Source: Azophilus sp965116165
GTDB taxonomy: Bacteria; Pseudomonadota; Gammaproteobacteria; Pseudomonadales; Azotimanducaceae
Assembly: GCA_965116165.1 (NCBI GenBank)
Contig: OZ220484.1
Location: 2,108,001-2,172,000, forward strand
Length of the DNA stretch: 64,000 nt
Direction of reading: 5' to 3'
Positions within the stretch are counted from its first letter, which is position 1; each line of letters starts with the position of its first letter. The notes under the pieces are model-generated. The model was not told the DNA's origin. It worked only from the letters and a program-made list of their open reading frames with translations, and ran no database searches. The position numbers and the translations under genes were made by a program. Of this stretch, positions 8,925 to 18,110 are shown piece by piece.

Positions 8925-9024
8925 GTAAGGTCTGAAAAAATCAATAGAACAGCATCAAGACACTCGTAACCTATTGATTTTCTTGAACCGAATGCCACGA
9001 ATACAGGAATAATCAGAGGTTCCC
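8925..9024 (+). repeat. R1 repeat copy B
   Basis: Full copy of R1 in direct orientation, from GGTAAGGTCTGA to TCAGAGGTTCC, with CACTCGTAACCTATTGATTT inside. It ends a few bases before an in-frame ATG at 9028, so it could supply an upstream start for the cyclase frame, though that start is less likely than 9136. Confidence 0.75.
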
Positions 9025-9135
9025 TAAATGTCGGGCATTGGCGCGCTTGGCGGCAATTGTTGGTGTTGTATCGAGAAAGTAGCGGGCGCTTCGCTTAACA
9101 TGGCCCATCACCAAGGTATGGGCAAGGAGAACGGG

Positions 9136-10056
9136 ATGCGTAAATTCCTAATCGTTTTGGTGTGCGTGGCCCAGGCCGCCTGGGCGGACGACTGGTACCC
9201 TTCCGAACATGGGGCTGGCGATACGCTGGGGGCCATCAATCACCTTTCGCCCGATAAGGTGGTGCGGGCGGCGCGGCTGGTCAAGACGGGCAAGGCCTAT
9301 CCACTCGGCGTCATCACCGGTTGGGATACCCCGGCCTACCCGCCCCGGCACTATGCGATCACCATCATTCAGCCCGGCCAGGAAGGTCCGACCATGGGCG
9401 CCAACCGGGCCACCGCCAATGACGACCTGCTTTATACGTGGATGGGGATCGGCAGCCAGCTTGACGGGCTTGGTCATCTGGGTGTGGAGCATGTCTACTA
9501 CAACGGCCACAAGGCCAAGGATTTTGTTACCGCCAAGGGGCTGACAGCGCTCTCCACCGACAGGGTGCCGCCCATTGTTACCCGCGGGGTGCTGTTGGAT
9601 ATGACCCGCCATTTCGGTCAGAACCCGCTGCCGGCGGGGACGGCCTTTAACGAGAAGGAGATCAGGGCGCAGGCGGCCGCCCAGGGCGTCGAGATCGGGA
9701 AGGGCGATGTCGTGCTGTTCCACACCGGCTGGCAGAGCCTGGCCGAAACCGATGGCGCGCGCTTCATGGGCGGCGAACCGGGCATCGGCCTATCCGGTGC
9801 GCGGTATCTTGCCGGTCTGGATGTGGTGGCCGTCGGCTCCGATACCTGGGGTGTCGAAGCGGTGCCGCACGAAGATCCCGCCCTGGCCTTCCCCGTGCAT
9901 GTCGAATTGCTTGCGAAGAACGGCATCTATATTCTGGAAAACATGGACTCGCGGGCGCTTGCCGCGGACGAGGGTTGGGAATTCCTGTTCGTCCTCGGGC
10001 AGCCGCGCTTCGAGGGCGCGGTACAGGCCGTGATCAACCCCGTGGCGATTCGCTAG
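9136..10056 (+). CDS. Secreted cyclase-family (kynurenine formamidase-like) metal hydrolase
   Basis: 306 aa from ATG 9136, preceded by AAGGAG six bases upstream. The N-terminus MRKFLIVLVCVAQAAWA is a signal peptide cleaved before DDWYPSE, so the enzyme is likely periplasmic. The mature part is a PF04199 cyclase-like fold: SQLDGLGHLG stands where the family metal site HxGTHxDxxxH lies, followed by TRGVLLDM and GDVVLFHTGW, then the second metal or active-site region around SDTWGVEAVPHED. Relatives hydrolyse amides or lactones such as N-formylkynurenine; the substrate here is unknown, and the exported subgroup has few studied members. It lies alone between repeats. Confidence 0.8.
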   Translation: MRKFLIVLVCVAQAAWADDWYPSEHGAGDTLGAINHLSPDKVVRAARLVKTGKAYPLGVITGWDTPAYPPRHYAITIIQPGQEGPTMGANRATANDDLLYTWMGIGSQLDGLGHLGVEHVYYNGHKAKDFVTAKGLTALSTDRVPPIVTRGVLLDMTRHFGQNPLPAGTAFNEKEIRAQAAAQGVEIGKGDVVLFHTGWQSLAETDGARFMGGEPGIGLSGARYLAGLDVVAVGSDTWGVEAVPHEDPALAFPVHVELLAKNGIYILENMDSRALAADEGWEFLFVLGQPRFEGAVQAVINPVAIR

Positions 10057-10061
10057 CTTAC

Positions 10062-10134
10062 CAGCCTCTCCACGTTCATTCACGAATAGGTCGGGCTGGT
10101 GGATACCACGACCGCAGGATTCATCAGAGGTTCC
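10062..10134 (+). repeat. Fused fragments of repeats R2 and R1
   Basis: The first part carries CCACGTTCATTCACGAATAGG with flanking TCGGGCT, the right end of R2 (full copy 23577-23731). The second part, from 10114, has AGGATTCATCAGAGGTTCC, the right end of R1. The two fragments abut and form the whole leader of the next gene; the proposed TTG start lies 6 nt beyond R1. Confidence 0.65.
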
Positions 10135-10140
10135 CCAGAC

Positions 10141-12828
10141 TTGAAAATCGTCTTTGGCTGGCATCTCGACGGGCCGACCTGGCCGGAAACCCCCGACGGC
10201 AGCGCCTTTGTTGTGGATGCCGCCGTGGTCGGCCCCAAGGGATTGCTGGATTTGCTTGAGACCCGACTCGGCGAGAACGCGCCGGCTCGGCCCGCGGCGT
10301 TGCGCATCGCGCAGTATTTGGCGCGATTGCGGGCCATCGACGATGGCCGGGCGTTCTTTTCCCGCTCTCTGGCGGTTGATGGCTGGGCCACCGCGCGGTT
10401 GCTGCTCGGGTGGCGCGATAACCTGAGGGGCGCGGGCTGGGATGCCCGATCCAGCTCCTGGGCCGCCGACCGGCTTGCATGGCTTGCAATGGCCGAAACG
10501 CGGGCAAGCAGCCCTCTCGCCCCCGGAATCCCTGATCGAGCGGCATCTTTGATCCCGAAGATAGAAGCGCCAAGCCCGATCAAGGAGCTTGCTCTCGTCG
10601 ATCATGCTGGGTACCTGCCCCTGGTCTGGCGCCGCCTGATCGACGCGCTGGCGGCGGCCGGCACCGCCGTTGCGCGAAGAACCCTGTTGGTCCCGGCGCA
10701 GGATACCGATCTGGCCAGGGTGCGGGCTCTGCTCGCCGACCGGAAACCCGCAACGCTGCGGGGCGATGGCAGTTTTGCGGTGGCGCGCTGCAACGACGAA
10801 CTCATGGCGGCGGACATCGCCGCGGAATGGCTGGCCGCGGCACAGGAGGCCAACCGGGATGTCGTGATCGTTCGGCAGGGCGACGGCAACGTTCTCGACG
10901 CCGCCTGCCATCGACTGGGGTTGCCGAGGCCGGGCGGTAGCCGGCGCTCACCCTTTCGCGGCGCATTGCAGATTCTGCCCCTGGCTTTCGAAACCGCCTG
11001 GCGGCCCCTTGATGCCGAGCGCATGCTCGAACTGCTCATGATGCATGGGTCTCCCATTCCCCGCGGCGCCGGCATGTTGTTCGCCGAGGTGTTGCGTGAC
11101 TTTCCCGGGACGGGGGGTGTGCGTTGGCGGGCCGCTTGGGACGAGGCCGGGGAACAGCTCGGCGAAAAGCTGGAGGAAAGCGACCTGGATGAACGGGCGC
11201 GCGCCAGCACTTTGCGGAACACCCTGGCCAACTGGCGGCTATGGCTCGAACCCGAGCGGTACCCGAGGGAAGCCGGCCTGACGGCAAAAGCGGCCGATGC
11301 AATCTGCCGCAAGGTACAGCGATGGGCCATCCGCCGCGCCTCGGCGGACGAAGATGGGATTCACATGGAAGCCGCCAATGCCGCCGCCGCTCTTGCCGAC
11401 ACGATTGCCGCCTCGGGGCTCGATCCGATTACCAAGCCGCAACTCGATCGGATGATCGACGCGGTGGTCGCCGAAGGCATTGCCTGGTCCGGCACCGTGG
11501 CGGAGGCCGCCGCTTGGACCCCGGTCGATAGCCCGGCACAGATTTGGGACAAAGCGCACACCGTGCTCTGGTGGGGATTCTCGGATTCCGGATCCGCGGT
11601 GCCCATGCTGCCCTGGACCGCCGCCGAGCGCGACGAGATGGCGGCCGCCGGGGTCGCCTTGCCCGCCCCCGAGACGGCCGCCGCGCTGCGGCTCGATGCC
11701 CAGCGTCGCGCCATCCTCGGTGCGACGGAACGTGTGCTGCTCGTCGAGCCTGTCCTGACCGCGGCCCAGGGTTCGGCCAGCCACCCGATCTGGCACGAAC
11801 TCGCGGACTCGAGCGGGTTGGATGGCGCAATCGTCGACGGGCGCTCGCTGCGTAAAGGTGACCGGGCGGTGCTTTGTGGGCGGGACTGGAGCACAACCCC
11901 GGTCGATGTGCGTAGGCTTCCCGGGCCGATTCGCGACTGGTTTGTGCCCGGCAAACTCATCGGTCCCAGACCAAGCGAATCCGCATCCAGCCTGGAAAGC
12001 CTGCTGGGCTGCCCGCTGCAATGGGTGTTGCGCTACCAGGCGGGGCTGCGGAAAACCCGGCTGCTCGACATGGCCGACGGCAACCGCCTGAAGGGCAATG
12101 TGGCCCACGAAGTGCTGGCGTGCCTCCTCGCCGACCCGTTGTCGGACAGCCGGGCGGCGGTCCGCGAGTCCGTGGCCGGTTTGCTGGAGGCAATGCTTCC
12201 GGAAATCGGATCGCCCCTGCTGCTGCCGGGACGGCTACGCGAGCGCGAGGATCTGCGCCGCAATACCATCGAAAGCGCCGTGGTTCTGGTGAATATTCTC
12301 AAGGACCGGCGGCTTTCCGTGCGGGCCGCCGAGCGCGAGATCAAGCGCCCCCTCGACGAAGGGTGGGAACTGGAGGGCATCATCGATCTGGAGCTGGTCT
12401 CGGAGGAGGGCCTGCCGGCCATCGTGGATCTCAAATGGTCGAAACGGGACCGTTATCGGCGTGAGGAAATCTCGGAGGCGAGGCCGATTCAACTCGCCGT
12501 GTACGCCCGGCTGCTGCGGGACGAGGCGGAGCAATTCTTTCCCCCGGGCGCCTACTTCATGATTAAGCAGCGGCGGCTGCTGGCGGTGGATGCCGAACCC
12601 TTCCCCCCGCAGTTCCGGATTGAGGGAAGCGACCTTGCAAGCGTGTGGACCGCCGTCGAGGCCGCGCGGGGTCGCGCCCTTGCGGAACTGGCCGCGGGCC
12701 GGGTCGTGGCCAGCGGTGTGAGTCCGGATGAGTACGCCTCGGAGAATGCGCAAGCCGTTGACGCAGGCATTGCCATTAGGCCTCCGTGCGATTTCTGCTC
12801 CTTTGGGCGGCTTTGCGGACGGATTTAG
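10141..12828 (+). CDS. addB: AddB-like PD-(D/E)XK nuclease / double-strand-break repair subunit
   Basis: 895 aa from TTG 10141 (LKIVFGWHLDGPTWPE), or 909 aa from a GTG at 10099 that lies in repeat sequence. Likely partner of the helicase encoded 9 nt downstream. The N-terminal two thirds is a degenerate helicase-like scaffold. The C-terminal part has a RecB-type nuclease: GNVAHEVLA, then EGIIDLELVSEEGLPAIVDLKWSK with the D..D.K core, then QLAVYARLL. Cysteines in LLGCPLQW and the final CDFCSFGRLCG match the arrangement that binds a 4Fe-4S cluster in AddB nucleases. The family processes broken DNA ends for recombination. The name is inferred from architecture and pairing. Confidence 0.7.
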   Translation: MKIVFGWHLDGPTWPETPDGSAFVVDAAVVGPKGLLDLLETRLGENAPARPAALRIAQYLARLRAIDDGRAFFSRSLAVDGWATARLLLGWRDNLRGAGWDARSSSWAADRLAWLAMAETRASSPLAPGIPDRAASLIPKIEAPSPIKELALVDHAGYLPLVWRRLIDALAAAGTAVARRTLLVPAQDTDLARVRALLADRKPATLRGDGSFAVARCNDELMAADIAAEWLAAAQEANRDVVIVRQGDGNVLDAACHRLGLPRPGGSRRSPFRGALQILPLAFETAWRPLDAERMLELLMMHGSPIPRGAGMLFAEVLRDFPGTGGVRWRAAWDEAGEQLGEKLEESDLDERARASTLRNTLANWRLWLEPERYPREAGLTAKAADAICRKVQRWAIRRASADEDGIHMEAANAAAALADTIAASGLDPITKPQLDRMIDAVVAEGIAWSGTVAEAAAWTPVDSPAQIWDKAHTVLWWGFSDSGSAVPMLPWTAAERDEMAAAGVALPAPETAAALRLDAQRRAILGATERVLLVEPVLTAAQGSASHPIWHELADSSGLDGAIVDGRSLRKGDRAVLCGRDWSTTPVDVRRLPGPIRDWFVPGKLIGPRPSESASSLESLLGCPLQWVLRYQAGLRKTRLLDMADGNRLKGNVAHEVLACLLADPLSDSRAAVRESVAGLLEAMLPEIGSPLLLPGRLREREDLRRNTIESAVVLVNILKDRRLSVRAAEREIKRPLDEGWELEGIIDLELVSEEGLPAIVDLKWSKRDRYRREEISEARPIQLAVYARLLRDEAEQFFPPGAYFMIKQRRLLAVDAEPFPPQFRIEGSDLASVWTAVEAARGRALAELAAGRVVASGVSPDEYASENAQAVDAGIAIRPPCDFCSFGRLCGRI

Positions 12829-12837
12829 GCCCCCGCA

Positions 12838-15800
12838 ATGACGAACTCCGACAAAAATCGCAGGCCCATCGATCTGTCCATCGCCAGTGCCGGGACCGGC
12901 AAAACCACCCAGCTTATCGACAAGATTCGGGAGGCGGTCGATGCCGGTGCCGACACGAAATCGATCCTGGCCACCACCTTCACCAACAAGGCGGCCGCGG
13001 AGCTGGTGGAACGCGCGCGCGCCAGGCTGATTGGCGATGGCAAAGCCGGTCAGGCGGCCGGCCTGCTCTCCGCGCGGGTCGGCACCGTCAACGCGACCTT
13101 CGGCAGGGTCGTCGGCGAGTTCGCCTTGAATGCGGGTCGTTCGCCGGTCGCCGATGTCATCTCCGAAGGGCGACAGGAGCGCCTGTTCGCCATCGCCGCG
13201 GAGGCGGCCATCACCGAGTATGCCGGTCAGCTCATCCCCATTGCGCAGCGGCTGGAGATCGAGGACTGGGACCAGGATGTCGCAAGGCTCGTGGACATGG
13301 TGCGCCAAAACGATATCGACACCGCCCGTCTGGGCCAGTACGCCGAGCGATCCTGGCGGGGTATGCGCACTATTCTCCCGGCACCGGCGGACCGGTCGCG
13401 CGAGGCGCTCGACCAGAGCCTGCAAGAGGCCCTTGCCGAGGTGAAAAACGAACTCTCGGCCAGCACCGACTCGACAAAGAAAACCGCCGCCGTCAGGCAG
13501 CGGATCAACGAAGCCTGTGCGGTTGTTGATTCCGGCAGGCGCCTTTCGTGGCCGCAGTGGGTGCAGCTCTCGAAGATAGACCCCGCGGTGGGCAGCCGTC
13601 CCATCGCGCAGCCGGTGATAGATATCGCGATGCGCCACGCCGCGCATCCCGGCCTGCACTCGGACCTCCGCGCCTACATAGAGGGCATATATGGAGCGGC
13701 CGCGGCGGCGCTCGCATCCTATGCGGAGTTCAAGGCCGCGAACGGGTTGGTCGACTTCATCGACCAGGAGCACGAGGCGTTGCGATTGCTCGACGACCCG
13801 GATGTCTCCGGCCTTCTTCGAGAAACCCTTTCCCGGGTCTTTGTGGACGAATTTCAGGATACCAGCCCGATTCAGCTCGCACTTTTCCTCAAGGTCTCGC
13901 AGATTGCCGAAAGGTCGTTTTGGGTTGGCGATCCCAAACAGGCGATCTACGGTTTTCGCGGTACCGACCCGGAGCTGATCACCAGGGTGGCCGCGGAGGT
14001 CGTTCCGCGTTCCGGTGGCGCAAGCGGCACCCTATCCACCTCCTATCGGGCGCGGCCGGGGCTCGTCGACTTCACCAACCGCGTCTTTGTCCCTGCGTTC
14101 GGGACATTGGGCTTTGCGGCCGCAACGGTGCGCATCGAGAACTGTGCGCGCCGCGACGTCGACGGTCAGAGCGAACCAATGGAGGTCTGGCGTCTTGGCG
14201 GGCGTAATTGGGAAACCGCGATTAAATCTCTGGCGGAGGGGATCCGGGCCGTCCTGGCCGAACCCGAAGCCCATACCGTTGACGACCGGTCACTCGGTGG
14301 TCCGCGACCCATACGCGGTTCCGACATCGCCGTGCTGTGCCGCGCCAATGATCGTTGCGCGGGGGTGGCGCAAGCGTTGGCGGCGGTCGGCATCCATGCC
14401 TCGATTGCGCGCCCCGGGCTGCTCGAGACGCCGGAGGCCGCGCTCGCCGTGGCCGCGCTGCGTTTTCTGGTGGATCCGGGGGACAGCCTCGCAATCGCCG
14501 AAATCGCCCATCTGTTCGACAACAACCCGGATCAACCCACCTGGTTCGAGCGCAGCCTGTCCGATGCGGGAATCCGCTCCCTGGTGGACGAAATGCCCGT
14601 CTTTGCGGCCCTGGGCGAGGCGCGGGAGCAATTGGCGGGCCTGACACCGCGCGAAACCCTTGAGGTTGCGATGACGGCGGCGGGGATCGGTGATCGGATC
14701 TATTCCTGGGGCAACGCCCTCGACCGGATCGCCAACCTCGATGCCCTGCGCGGCCTCGCGGCCCAATACGAGGACGAGGCCCGCATGGTCCGCGGCGCCG
14801 CAACCGCAGCCGGGCTGGTTGCCTGGCTCGGTCGTGCCGCTGGGTCGGGCAGCGATTTGCCGCCCAGTGCCGACCCGAATGCCGTCAACGTGTTGACCTA
14901 CCATCGCGCCAAGGGCTTGGAGTGGCCGATGGTGGTGCTCCTTGATCTGCAGGCTGATCTGCAGACCAATCGGGAGCCGTTGGCTTTCGGCTTCAGTATG
15001 GAAACCGACGGCGACTTCGATATTTGGTCGCCTCTCAACGACCGCTGGGTGCGTTTTTGGCCTTGGCCGTATGATCGGCAACGCAAGAATGTCCATATCG
15101 ATACCAGTGTGCGGGAAACGAAGGAATATCGGGACGCGGCCCGGCGCGAGCGCGCCGAAACGGTGCGCCTTCTCTATGTGGGCATGACGCGGGCGCGCGA
15201 CTACCTCGTGCTGGCGGCCCGGGCCTCGGCGAAGGAAGGCCTCCAACTGTCTCGGCTCGCGCTGCTCGCCGCCGGGGGACGCGCCCTGATCGACAGCTCG
15301 CGGCTTAAATCGGACGAGGTTCTCGTCGTCGCGGGGGAAGACATGCCGGTGCGCTATGTCGAACTGGTCGCCAACGAGCAAACGCTGCCCGGAAGGGTGC
15401 CGGAATCGACCTCGCGAATGCCCGCGGCGGTGGTGAAGCCGGAACACCCACCCTATCGGATTGTCCCCAGCAAGGTGACGCCGCGGACACAGGGAGAGGA
15501 GATATTGGTTTCCCGCGTTCGCCTGGGCGCGAGGATTCCTTTCAGCGGCAGCCCCGATATACGTGTGTTGGGTGAGGCGGTGCACGCATTTCTCGCCCAT
15601 GATCGGCCCGGCCAGGACGAAGACCGAAGATTCGAGCGGGCCGTTCGGACTTTGGCGCGCTGGGGCCTGGCCGGTATTGAGCCGCAGTATCTCGTCGACA
15701 TGAGCGGGCGGCTTTTCGCCCACTTGGCAAGCGACTTTCCGGAAATGGAAATCCGTGCCGAGGTGCCTGTATTCGGCAGACGCGACGGGCAGCGAGTCGA

Positions 15801-16041
15801 TGGTCGGATCGATCTGCTCCTGACCGGCGACGCCAGGGCTGTCGTCATCGACCACAAGACCTATCCGGGTACTTTCGACTCCTGGGAGAGGAAGGCGCTC
15901 GGCCATGCGCCGCAACTCGCGCTCTACGCCGCCCTGGTTCGTGAGGCGACCCGATGCCTTGAGGTCGAGACCTGGGTGCACATGCCCATTGTGGGTCAGT
16001 TGCTGTGTGTGCGGGCACCCGACCCGCTGGCAATAGGGTAG
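12838..16041 (+). CDS. addA: AddA-like UvrD/RecB helicase-nuclease
   Basis: 1067 aa superfamily 1 helicase with a C-terminal nuclease. Motifs in order: Walker A SIASAGTGKTTQL near residue 20, Ia ATTFTNKAAAELVERA, motif II FVDEFQDTSPIQ, III FWVGDPKQAIYGFRG, IV LSTSYRARPGLV, V LTYHRAKGLEWPMVVL, VI LLYVGMTRARDYLVLAA. The C-terminus adds GEAVHAFLA, VDGRIDLLL and AVVIDHKTYPG, a RecB/AddA PD-(D/E)XK nuclease. With the upstream gene it would form an AddAB-type complex that resects double-strand ends. AddAB replaces RecBCD in many bacteria; whether a RecBCD is also present cannot be seen here. Confidence 0.85.
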   Translation: MTNSDKNRRPIDLSIASAGTGKTTQLIDKIREAVDAGADTKSILATTFTNKAAAELVERARARLIGDGKAGQAAGLLSARVGTVNATFGRVVGEFALNAGRSPVADVISEGRQERLFAIAAEAAITEYAGQLIPIAQRLEIEDWDQDVARLVDMVRQNDIDTARLGQYAERSWRGMRTILPAPADRSREALDQSLQEALAEVKNELSASTDSTKKTAAVRQRINEACAVVDSGRRLSWPQWVQLSKIDPAVGSRPIAQPVIDIAMRHAAHPGLHSDLRAYIEGIYGAAAAALASYAEFKAANGLVDFIDQEHEALRLLDDPDVSGLLRETLSRVFVDEFQDTSPIQLALFLKVSQIAERSFWVGDPKQAIYGFRGTDPELITRVAAEVVPRSGGASGTLSTSYRARPGLVDFTNRVFVPAFGTLGFAAATVRIENCARRDVDGQSEPMEVWRLGGRNWETAIKSLAEGIRAVLAEPEAHTVDDRSLGGPRPIRGSDIAVLCRANDRCAGVAQALAAVGIHASIARPGLLETPEAALAVAALRFLVDPGDSLAIAEIAHLFDNNPDQPTWFERSLSDAGIRSLVDEMPVFAALGEAREQLAGLTPRETLEVAMTAAGIGDRIYSWGNALDRIANLDALRGLAAQYEDEARMVRGAATAAGLVAWLGRAAGSGSDLPPSADPNAVNVLTYHRAKGLEWPMVVLLDLQADLQTNREPLAFGFSMETDGDFDIWSPLNDRWVRFWPWPYDRQRKNVHIDTSVRETKEYRDAARRERAETVRLLYVGMTRARDYLVLAARASAKEGLQLSRLALLAAGGRALIDSSRLKSDEVLVVAGEDMPVRYVELVANEQTLPGRVPESTSRMPAAVVKPEHPPYRIVPSKVTPRTQGEEILVSRVRLGARIPFSGSPDIRVLGEAVHAFLAHDRPGQDEDRRFERAVRTLARWGLAGIEPQYLVDMSGRLFAHLASDFPEMEIRAEVPVFGRRDGQRVDGRIDLLLTGDARAVVIDHKTYPGTFDSWERKALGHAPQLALYAALVREATRCLEVETWVHMPIVGQLLCVRAPDPLAIG

Positions 16042-16069
16042 AGGGCGACGGCCCGACATGCTCGGCAAG

Positions 16070-16897
16070 CTATGCCGACGGCCGCCGCCTTAGCCACTCG
16101 ACGGTGAACAAAACCACAATCGCGAACAGGATGAGGAGTGTGGCCACGGCCAGGATGGTTGGGCTGATCTGCTCGCGGATGCCGGCCCACATTTGGCGCG
16201 GAATGGTGCGTTGCTCGAGGCTACCCATCAGCAGCACCACGACGACTTCGTCGAAGGATGCGGCGAAGGCGAACAAGCCGCCGGAGACGACGCCGGGGGC
16301 GATCAGGGGCAGTTGCACGCGACGGAATCGCGTGAGGGCCCCGGCGCCCAGGCTTGCGGCGGCCCGCAGCAAACCGCGGTCGAAGCCGGCGAGGGTAGCC
16401 GTCACCGTAATGACGACAAAGGGAGCGCCGAGGGCGGCGTGGGCCAGAATGAGGCCGAGGTGCGTCTGCGCCAAGCCAAGCCTGGAATAGAAGAAGAACA
16501 CACCAACGGCGACAATGATCACCGGCGTGATCATGGGCGAGATGAGCAGGCCCATCGCGACCCGGCGGCCGGGCATCGCGGTGTTGGCGAGGCCCAGGGC
16601 CGCCAGCGTGCCGAGGGTGGTGGCTATGATGGTCGCGGCCACGCCGATGATTAGGCTGTTGCCCAGCGCCCGTCCCCATTGGTCATCCTCCACGATACTG
16701 CGGTACCAGCGCAGCGACCAGGCGTCGTGGTCGAGACGCAGCATGCCGTCGGTAAAGGTGAAGTAGGGCTCGGCGTTAAAGCTCAGGGGCACAATCACCA
16801 GGATTGGCGCGATCAGAAAGGTAAACGCCAGGGCGCAGAATGCGACATAGGCATAGCGCCCCAGTCTTCTGCCCGCGATTGTTGCCGCCGGGGTCAT
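16070..16897 (-). CDS. potC: ABC transporter permease, PotC type
   Basis: 275 aa inner-membrane permease with about six hydrophobic segments, starting MTPAATIAGRRLGRYAYVAFCALAF. The coupling-helix signature that docks on the ATPase is in AAASLGAGALTRFRRVQLPLIAPGV (EAA-like loop). Its start overlaps the stop of the partner permease by 4 nt. It is the last gene of the four-gene polyamine-type import operon (potA-like, binding protein, potB-like, potC-like). Substrate, putrescine/spermidine or another cation, is inferred from the family. Confidence 0.88.
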   Translation of the reverse strand: MTPAATIAGRRLGRYAYVAFCALAFTFLIAPILVIVPLSFNAEPYFTFTDGMLRLDHDAWSLRWYRSIVEDDQWGRALGNSLIIGVAATIIATTLGTLAALGLANTAMPGRRVAMGLLISPMITPVIIVAVGVFFFYSRLGLAQTHLGLILAHAALGAPFVVITVTATLAGFDRGLLRAAASLGAGALTRFRRVQLPLIAPGVVSGGLFAFAASFDEVVVVLLMGSLEQRTIPRQMWAGIREQISPTILAVATLLILFAIVVLFTVEWLRRRPSA

Positions 16898-18108
16898 CCG
16901 AGCCGCATCCGATCAATGCCGACCAGGCGGTCATAGAGCACGTAGAGGGCAATCACGGCGAGCAGCAGAATCGCCGCCAGCGCCGCCGCCAGACCCCAGT
17001 TGAGCGAGGTTTGCATGTGGTAGGCGATCATGTTGGAGATCAGTTGGCCGCTCTGCCCGCCGACCAGAGCCGGCGTGATGTAGTAGCCGATGGCGAGGAT
17101 GAACACGAGCAGCGAGCCGGCGCCGATGCCGGACAGGGTTTGTGGCCAGTAAACCCGCCGGAACGCCTGTAGCGGACTTGCGCCCAGGGATGCCGCGGCG
17201 TCCATGTGGCGTCCGGGAATTGATCGCATCACGGAGTAGAGGGGCAGCACCATGAACGGCAGCAGTACGTGGGTCATGGCCACAAAGGTACCGGTCATGT
17301 TGTAGATCATCGTCAGTCGCCCATTGTCGGCGACGATGCCGAGGCCGACGAGCATGTCGTTGACGACGCCCTGGTTTTGCAACAGCACAATCCAGGCGGT
17401 GGTGCGCACCAGCAGCGATGTCCAGAATGGCACCAGAACCAGTACCAGCAGGGTCGTCGCCCAGCGCGGTTTCGCGTGGGCGATGGCGTGGGCGATTGGA
17501 TAGCCGATCACCAGGCATAGCAACGTCACCCCAAGGCTGACCCACAGTGTTCTTAGGTAGAGCGGTACGTAGATGCGGCGCGTCTCCGGCATGGCGGCGA
17601 TGCCGCCGTCCGGCTTGGTTTCCAAGTCAACGGCGTTCAGGAAATGGCGGCTGGTGAACGGCTGGCCGGCTTCGCGGATGGCGCGCCAGGTGGCGTTTTC
17701 GGCCCAGGCGGTATCGATGTCCACGAGTGCGTCGCGCCAGGCTTCGGCGTCGGACGGATCGACGGCATAGCGTCCGAGGCGGCGCGGCGTTTTGACCACG
17801 ACGCTGCGCAACCCGCTTTGGATGCGGTTGATGCGCGTCGCGGCGCGGCCGAGCGTGCGCTCCCCGCGGGCCCGCAGCAATTCCCGCCCGATGGCGGCGT
17901 AGGCGATTTCCGGTGGTGTGCCGCCGCCGTCCCATTCGTTCAGAATCGCAAGGGTTTCGGGGAGAATCTCCGCGACCTCGGGGTCGTGGACGCTGCGCGT
18001 CAGCAGGCTGCCGAGGGGTGCGATGAATGTCACCACGATGAAGGCGATCAATGGCAGGGTGAGGCTGGCGGCCCGGATGCCGGGGGAAGATGGGTCGCGG
18101 ACCGGCAT
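16894..18108 (-). CDS. potB: ABC transporter permease, PotB type with long periplasmic loop
   Basis: 404 aa from ATG 18106-18108 (MPVRDPSSPGIRAASL); a longer frame adds 21 residues overlapping the binding-protein gene. After the first membrane segment (LTLPLIAFIVVTFIAPL) comes a loop of roughly 120 residues before the next (LRTLWVSLGVTLLCLVIGYPIAHA). Classic PotB lacks this loop, but it is common in MiaB-like polyamine or opine permeases. The EAA loop is DAAASLGASPLQAFRRVYWPQT. It forms the transmembrane pair with the downstream PotC-type protein. Two nucleotides separate it from the binding-protein gene. Confidence 0.86.
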   Translation of the reverse strand: MPVRDPSSPGIRAASLTLPLIAFIVVTFIAPLGSLLTRSVHDPEVAEILPETLAILNEWDGGGTPPEIAYAAIGRELLRARGERTLGRAATRINRIQSGLRSVVVKTPRRLGRYAVDPSDAEAWRDALVDIDTAWAENATWRAIREAGQPFTSRHFLNAVDLETKPDGGIAAMPETRRIYVPLYLRTLWVSLGVTLLCLVIGYPIAHAIAHAKPRWATTLLVLVLVPFWTSLLVRTTAWIVLLQNQGVVNDMLVGLGIVADNGRLTMIYNMTGTFVAMTHVLLPFMVLPLYSVMRSIPGRHMDAAASLGASPLQAFRRVYWPQTLSGIGAGSLLVFILAIGYYITPALVGGQSGQLISNMIAYHMQTSLNWGLAAALAAILLLAVIALYVLYDRLVGIDRMRLG

Positions 18109-18110
18109 CG

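Larger units (their letters stand above)
8574..9135. other. Repeat-rich gap upstream of the cyclase gene
   Basis: 562 bp with no convincing gene. In order it holds: a short unit with AATTCCCGCC and ATTGTTCGTTTGG (8651-8683), whose complement resembles the leader at 20960-21005; an inverted repeat pair enclosing 141 bp (8687-8867); R1 copy B (8925-9024); and a fragment with GGCAATTGTTGGTGTTGTATC (9050-9070). The cyclase start frame could extend back to 9028, directly after R1, but a better ribosome site and signal peptide place the start at 9136. Confidence 0.5.
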
